This document shows positions 59,701 to 64,000 of a stretch of 64,000 bases of DNA, piece after piece. The stretch is from Sclerodactyla briareus (lineage: Eukaryota; Echinodermata; Holothuroidea; Dendrochirotida; Sclerodactylidae): assembly GCA_026419785.1 (NCBI GenBank), contig JAODTK010000300.1, positions 587,637-651,636 of the forward strand, given 5' to 3'. The translations under genes and the position numbers were made by a program. Position 1 is the stretch's first letter; every line of letters starts with the position of its first letter. The notes beneath the pieces were generated by a model. The model did not search any database, was not told the origin of the DNA, and was given only the letters and a program-made list of their open reading frames with translations.

Positions 59701-62700
59701 TTATCATGCTGAACAAACCCAGCTTTCCCACTTTCTCTTTAGCAGCATTTCTCCGAAACGGTAGGACTCATTTTGATGAAATTTCGTGGTCTATCGGGGT
59801 GGGGGTAAGCACGATCTGATTAGATTCTTGGAACAAAAGTTAATACTTAAGTTGTGTAATTTGTTGTTCAATCTTGTTAGCAAGATTGCGGACGAACCAT
59901 AGGTGCTATGATGAATTGGTTTGGCACAGAGGGAAAAGGATATGAGGTAGATGAACTGATAGATCTTCAAGCCCAAAACTTTTCAACAAAGATTCAGGGT
60001 CACTGGAGGTCATTCAATGTATATTATTTGCATAATTTATGCGGAATCTTGAAGTTTGTTGATTCCCATGAAACCAGGTGGGTATATGGTTATCCTTTAG
60101 TCTCAAAAAAATTTCAACATGGATTCAGAGTTACTGGAGGTCATTCAGTGTATATTATTTGCATAATTTATGCGGAATCTTGAAGTTCATGGGGATTTCC
60201 AATGAAACCAGGTGGGTATATGGTTATCCTTTAGTCTCAAAAAAATTTCAACATGGATTCAGAGTTACTGGAGGTCATTCAACCTGTCTAAATTTCATAA
60301 TTTTTGCATTGTTCCAAAGTTTGCTGGTTTTCCATGAAAAACTAGTGGTATGGTTCACTGTTAGTCCCCAACATTTTAACATAGATGGAGGTCATTCAGC
60401 ATGTCTCATTGATTATATTCCAAATTTCAAAGTTTGTTCGATTGCTTGATGGGTATGGTCTACCCCTAGTACCCTGAAAGTTAACATAGATTTGAGTCAC
60501 TGGGGGCTGCTTATCATGTGCTACAGGTAATTTTTTGCTTAATTTATGCTAATTTTTAAGTTTGTTGTGTTTCCATGAAAACAATGTATTTGTCTCTCGT
60601 GAATTACTCCAAAGCGCCCAACTGGGCATTAGATGGAGGAAAGAGTGCAGTCCATCATTGTTCCTGAGATATTTAAAATTAGAAAATGGGTCACTGGAAG
60701 TCGAGTATTGTGTCTAATTTGCATAATTTAGGCAATTTTAGACACATTTCCACAAAAATTCTCAAGTACTCCTTTGGTAGGTAGACATGGTCAACAATTC
60801 AGTCCTTATGAATTTGAAATTAGTCACTGATTAGTAAGTTGTTTCCGTTAATGCAATCACAACATCTTAATGCACACATGGACTGCCTTTTAATTGTTTG
60901 CATGTTGACGATGGAAATACCACTGATCGCGCAACCAGGCGAGACACTGGAGGCGACCGCTTTGTTTCCAACAGTTTTGACTGGATTGTAGACAGTGCGG
61001 TCCTTGTCAAATGGCCGGGGGTGGTGGGTCCTTGGTACCCTCTCCTCCTGGGAGCCACTAAGAAGAAGGACTGGGGTCGTTCCACTGCATGAACACAATG
61101 TGTAACAAACAATTGTGATATGCTACTAGGCTTATGTTAAGACGTTGGATATTCATGATCCCCTGGCTTATCCGGCACCGCACAGCGATCATAAAATTCT
61201 TGCCAGTGCGCAATTCATTGCGGTAGTTTATAATCTGGCTCAATGCCCTGTCCAAATGCTGCTAATTTCGTTTCCAATATTGGAAACGGCCAACTACACC
61301 ACTGAATATTTAGATTTTTTCGATGAATAACAGCGTATTACAATAAGCACATCGAGGTTTCCACCATTTAAGCAGTTTTGACAATGTGAACATTGCTGAA
61401 TAATATCTTTCAGAAAATCTTTACAATTTGAACAAAATGTTGATACAGAAGACTAATAGTGGCGCAGTGCAGAAATGAAATGCCGGATGAAAGGCCGCAG
61501 GAAAATTGGGAATATATCGACGTCCTGACACAAGAATAATTGGCTACTGGTTGAATAATCAATCAGAGAATGCAGCCACATCCTTGATTGGTCAGGGTAA
61601 AGTTCTCACTGCAATGGAAGAGGTTTGGATAGTCACGCCTGCGTTCTGCTTCTTGTCAGTGATGGGGATGTCCGGAATATCTGGATTGCTACAACAACTG
61701 TTGGATGTAGTGGCCCTATTTTCAAGAAATCTTCCCTCCTGTGTGAGGGAGGTTAATTAATGTAAATGGCAGTATTTCCACGTCGGGAGAAATGGGGTTG
61801 GGTTAGGGTCAAAGGTCAGATGCTGGCGGGCCACCAGCATGCCAATAATTATTCCACCGCACTCCTGCATGATCAAATCTCTTACCTGAGCCCTTTCCTA
61901 CTTATCATGATCCTAGCTGAGGAAACCCTGCTAATCTAGCCACACGACAATGCTAGACATACCCTGGATTAGTCATCATGTTGTACGCTGTTGTAGCTGC
62001 AGCTATCCTCTATGAGCGATGATCACTTATCGTGTAGTTGCTTTAGACAAAATGCGACATCTTGTAAAGTTTTTCCACAGTTGCTTCATAGAGTGGGGTC
62101 GATGGCATCATGTAGCTTCCCGAAAACCAGGGGTTGCATATGATTATTAGTGCTGTTAGGAATATGTGGAATGTGTTTTCTGAGGGAAAATTCAGCTTGA
62201 GGTCTGGTGAACAACTAGGCGGCAGCTGGTGGTTCCAGTAACATGTGCAGAAAATCAGACCATTCAATGCTTGGCAATTCCATTCTGTACTGGATAATTG
62301 TTTTTAGTCATTCCCCAAAGTGTATTGCTGAAATGTTGTCAAATTTATGAAAATGGTGGCAGAGGTTGATTCAATACAAAAATATTTTCAGCCCTTTACT
62401 CTCTACATTTGAGAGCATTGTTTGCAGAAGCCTACGAAATGCTGATTGCTGATTCATTACATCCAGATATTTGATACAATTTGGGTTCATGATCTGATTC
62501 ATAACACAGAGCACACGTGGTACTTTATTCACAATGGAAAAGTTGTGTCTTCCTTTTATGACCCCTAAGTCGAATCTCCTGAACATGATAACTCTTCAAT
62601 GCACACTTCATCAAGTTAAATCAAGTTGACTCTTCACTCGCTATCACTTTCAAGTCCTCCTTTTATGACCCCTAAGTCGAATCTCCTGAACATGATAACT

Positions 62701-63439
62701 CTTCAATGCACCCTTCATCAAGTTAAATCAAGCTTGCACCCTAAAAAAAATTGACAGTGTGAAAATATGCACAACCTCATGTTCACTATTGTATTGTCTT
62801 TGCGTGTTGTGGGGGCACAATGAGTGGAAGCAGTGACGCTTTGCTAGCAAACTTTTCAGGTTTGAATTCCAGGAGTCACTGAGTGTTCTTCCTTAAGTGG
62901 CTTCACTCGCAACTTGATAGGCTAGGTCCTGGTCTCACTTCAAGGTTCTACCGTAATGCAGTGGACTTTGGGGGTCCTGGGGTTTGTTACAGGATATTTA
63001 CAATAAGTCTCCTCGGCCAGCTGTGAGAAGTAAAAATTGAACTGAACTTTTGCTCCTCCAGGTTGCAGAAAAAGTGGTCAGGCCGGGCCCTGAGCTCACT
63101 GGTCGTCCTTTTGAACAGGGCCTCAAGAGCAGGCTGGGATTGGCTATTGCTAAGTTATGCCCGCAGTTACTCATTCATTCACGTCAATACAACCAGGGTT
63201 CCTTAATGAGCCTTATTGTTTTCCGACCTGTAAAATTCAAATCAAATCTTTTCAAGACATGCTTGTAACACATAGGTGAGTCATCCTCCACAAGTGAATT
63301 ATTCGAGCAAGAAATCATCCCATGTTCTCAGTAGATTTTATTGACCTTTCTTCTGTCTATCCCCCAGGATGCTGAAGAAGTGGTCACTATCCGGCACCAT
63401 GCAGACATTGTAACGGTACCAGACCCAGAAATGTCTATG
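53651..63439 (+). CDS. PIK3C3: PIK3C3 (class III PI 3-kinase, VPS34), partial gene, four exons
   Basis: VPS34 phosphorylates phosphatidylinositol to PI3P on endosome and autophagosome membranes, in complexes with VPS15 and Beclin 1. Four exons (53651-53729, 54949-55154, 59547-59643, 63368-63439) encode, in order, a segment matching human PIK3C3 from about residue 108 to about 261 (numbering from memory). This is the second half of the N-terminal C2 domain, including the RQGMHDLKVWP and KVDWLD boxes, and the start of the following region. All junctions have AG acceptors and GT donors. Phases agree across each junction: GG|C makes the Gly of FGKHG between exons 1 and 2, and the later ones are phase 0. 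Introns are 1219, 4392 and 3724 bp. The helical and kinase domains lie beyond the right edge, and the first exons were not found. Single-base indels in the first three exons are described with each exon. A processed pseudogene is excluded by the introns; a decayed duplicate is possible, but sequencing error is simpler. Confidence 0.95.
54949..55154 (+). CDS. PIK3C3: PIK3C3 exon, C2 domain (RQGMHDLKVWP...KVDWLD region)
   Basis: Acceptor TTGCAG (54943-54948). The exon reads TYRQGMHDLKVWPD, then a Ser/Thr/Gly-rich linker as in other animals, DTMARLAK and MQKVDWLD. The literal frame then ends at a TGA (55151-55153). Removing one G in GACGCGG (about 55116-55121) gives RFALPVAEMINE, matching the family's RLTFREIEMINE, and ends at a GAG codon exactly at the GTAGGT donor (55155). 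Exon length is 206 bp, one more than the phase requires. Confidence 0.95.
55155..59546. other. PIK3C3 intron, 4.4 kb
   Basis: No other gene was recognised. A plus-strand segment at 58806-59122 is open in two overlapping frames (one ends ALEDVRAARRCYKSLHKYLY). Its composition looks protein-like and it may be a decayed mobile-element fragment, but nothing can be named. Confidence 0.6.
59547..59643 (+). CDS. PIK3C3: PIK3C3 exon (SNFMFLMVEF...IVYYEK region)
   Basis: TTTTTTTCAG acceptor, then KEKRESNFMFLMVEF, which matches the human SEKRSSNFMYLMVEF stretch. The literal frame hits a stop soon after. The run TTTTT in GAGTTTTTCC (59586-59595) holds one T too many; with four Ts the exon reads SRIHYNNIDFSIVYYEK and ends in phase 0 at GTAGGC (59644). 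Exon length is 97 bp where 96 is expected. Confidence 0.95.
59644..59739. other. PIK3C3 intron, start
   Basis: Short intronic stretch before the repeat. Confidence 0.6.
59740..60850 (+). repeat. Family A long copy with 131-bp tandem units, inside PIK3C3 intron
   Basis: The beginning (TTAGCAGCATTTCTCCGAAACGG, TTAGCAAGATTGCGGACGAAC) is like the 17.8 kb copy. From 59990 a unit of about 131 bp (GGATTCAG, TACTGGAGGTCATTCA, TATTATTTGCATAATTTATGCGGAATC, TTGAAGTT, ATGAAACCAGGTGGGTATATGG) repeats about two and a half times, nearly unchanged (59991, 60122, 60254), then continues as diverged units to about 60850. Confidence 0.8.
60851..62550. other. PIK3C3 intron, unassigned
   Basis: No gene supported. 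Short frames on both strands overlap each other. Confidence 0.45.
62551..62736 (+). repeat. Tandem duplication, 107-bp spacing
   Basis: TCCTTTTATGACCCCTAAGT and the next 60 bp, through CTTCATCAAGTTAAATCAAG, occur at 62551 and again at 62658 with almost no change. Confidence 0.9.
62815..62875 (+). repeat. Possible tRNA-like SINE head
   Basis: GAGTGGAAGCAGTG (62822-62835) could be an A box. GGTTTGAATTCC (62859-62870) resembles a B box at tRNA-like spacing, with CGCTTTGCTAGCAA between them as in a tRNA anticodon arm. No tail was seen. Confidence 0.35.
63368..63439 (+). CDS. PIK3C3: PIK3C3 exon (VPDPEMSM region)
   Basis: Acceptor CCCCCAG, then 24 codons (phase 0 at both ends) ending ADIVTVPDPEMSM, matching human AELVKVPDPQMSM, before GTGAGA (63440). 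No indel. The previous exon ends at YYEK in the same phase, so the two join directly. Confidence 0.95.
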
Positions 63440-64000
63440 GTGAGATCATTTTGACGACATAACACTGGAGAAGATATGTATTTAACAAGCAGAATAATTT
63501 TGCCCGGCTAGAGTTGGTAGTCGCTAGCAACTCTCTACACTATCCCTAGATCTCCACTATATTATTTCCACTCGCCTCCTGCTGATCGAAGGGTGGAAAA
63601 ATTGGATGGTAGTGACAAAGTAGTGACGAAAATACTTCTACTGTCTCTCAGCTCAGAATTATTATATACAATTTTAAAGATGATATGGTTTAGATAATGA
63701 ATATATATCTCATACCTCATAAGTTAGAGGGATAGTAAATAGTTCCATTGCCCATGGTGTTAGATAGATAGATAAACTTCATTTCATCCAGAATTGGAAA
63801 TTACATGCTTGCCTAAGATATATAAGTCATACAAAATACAGGACAATTGAAATGTAGAAAACGTAAAATACAAACACGAGCAGAAGGCAGAAAACACAAG
63901 GACCCATGTGTGTCAAGATGTTTGTACAGGGCGTGTGAAGTGATGTAAAAATGAATGTGGAATTGCATGTAAGATGTGTGTAGAACATTACGTATACGAA
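63440..64000. other. PIK3C3 intron, right edge
   Basis: No further exon was recognised before the window ends. There is a short GATA repeat at 63763-63775. Confidence 0.5.

Overview
The window looks like nuclear DNA of a metazoan, probably a marine invertebrate. It is AT-rich and intron- and repeat-dominated, with long poly-C/poly-G runs, many decayed transposons and SINE-like tails, and no bacterial-style operons. I cannot fix the species; an echinoderm, hemichordate or other invertebrate deuterostome is a guess. Most of the many short open frames are chance or repeat shadows.

The one host gene I recognise with confidence is PIK3C3 (class III phosphatidylinositol 3-kinase, VPS34) on the + strand. 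Four consecutive exons lie at 53651-53729, 54949-55154, 59547-59643 and 63368-63439, covering the second half of the N-terminal C2 domain. Splice sites and phases agree with each other. The start of the gene was not found and the rest runs off the right edge. Exons 2 and 3 of this set each carry one extra base, and exon 1 reads as a compensated pair of single-base indels, which suggests residual sequencing indels more than a dead gene.

Layout. 1-7.2 kb: unassigned DNA, a G-rich minisatellite, a TA microsatellite, four copies of a 'TTGGTGG' repeat family (called family A here) in both orientations, and a decayed LINE 3' end on the minus strand. 7.5-13 kb: mostly unassigned. 13.16-14.38 kb: a decayed CR1/Jockey-type LINE reverse transcriptase on the plus strand. 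14.4-31.5 kb: unassigned DNA with SINE-like pieces (15.95 and 20.1-20.5 kb), an inverted pair of family A copies (17.7 and 24.2 kb) and two weak minus-strand coding candidates. 31.5-42.47 kb: a direct tandem duplication of about 5.5 kb whose copies differ by dense small indels and substitutions yet end in 357 bp of perfect identity, so an assembly artefact is a serious possibility. 42.3-44.4 kb: tandem and family A repeats. 45.5-45.7 kb: a PIF/Harbinger transposase scrap. 46.6-47.7 kb: a 312-bp tandem repeat rich in AGGTCA half-sites. 47.8-50.04 kb: a 2.23-kb hAT-like DNA element with an 18-bp terminal inverted repeat and a 7-bp target duplication. 50.4 kb to the end: a weak exon candidate, SINE-like pieces, then the PIK3C3 exons, with introns full of repeats.

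I found no multi-gene system, no CRISPR array, and no rRNA or intact tRNA gene. The most useful observations concern assembly quality (duplication and exon indels) and the repeat families.
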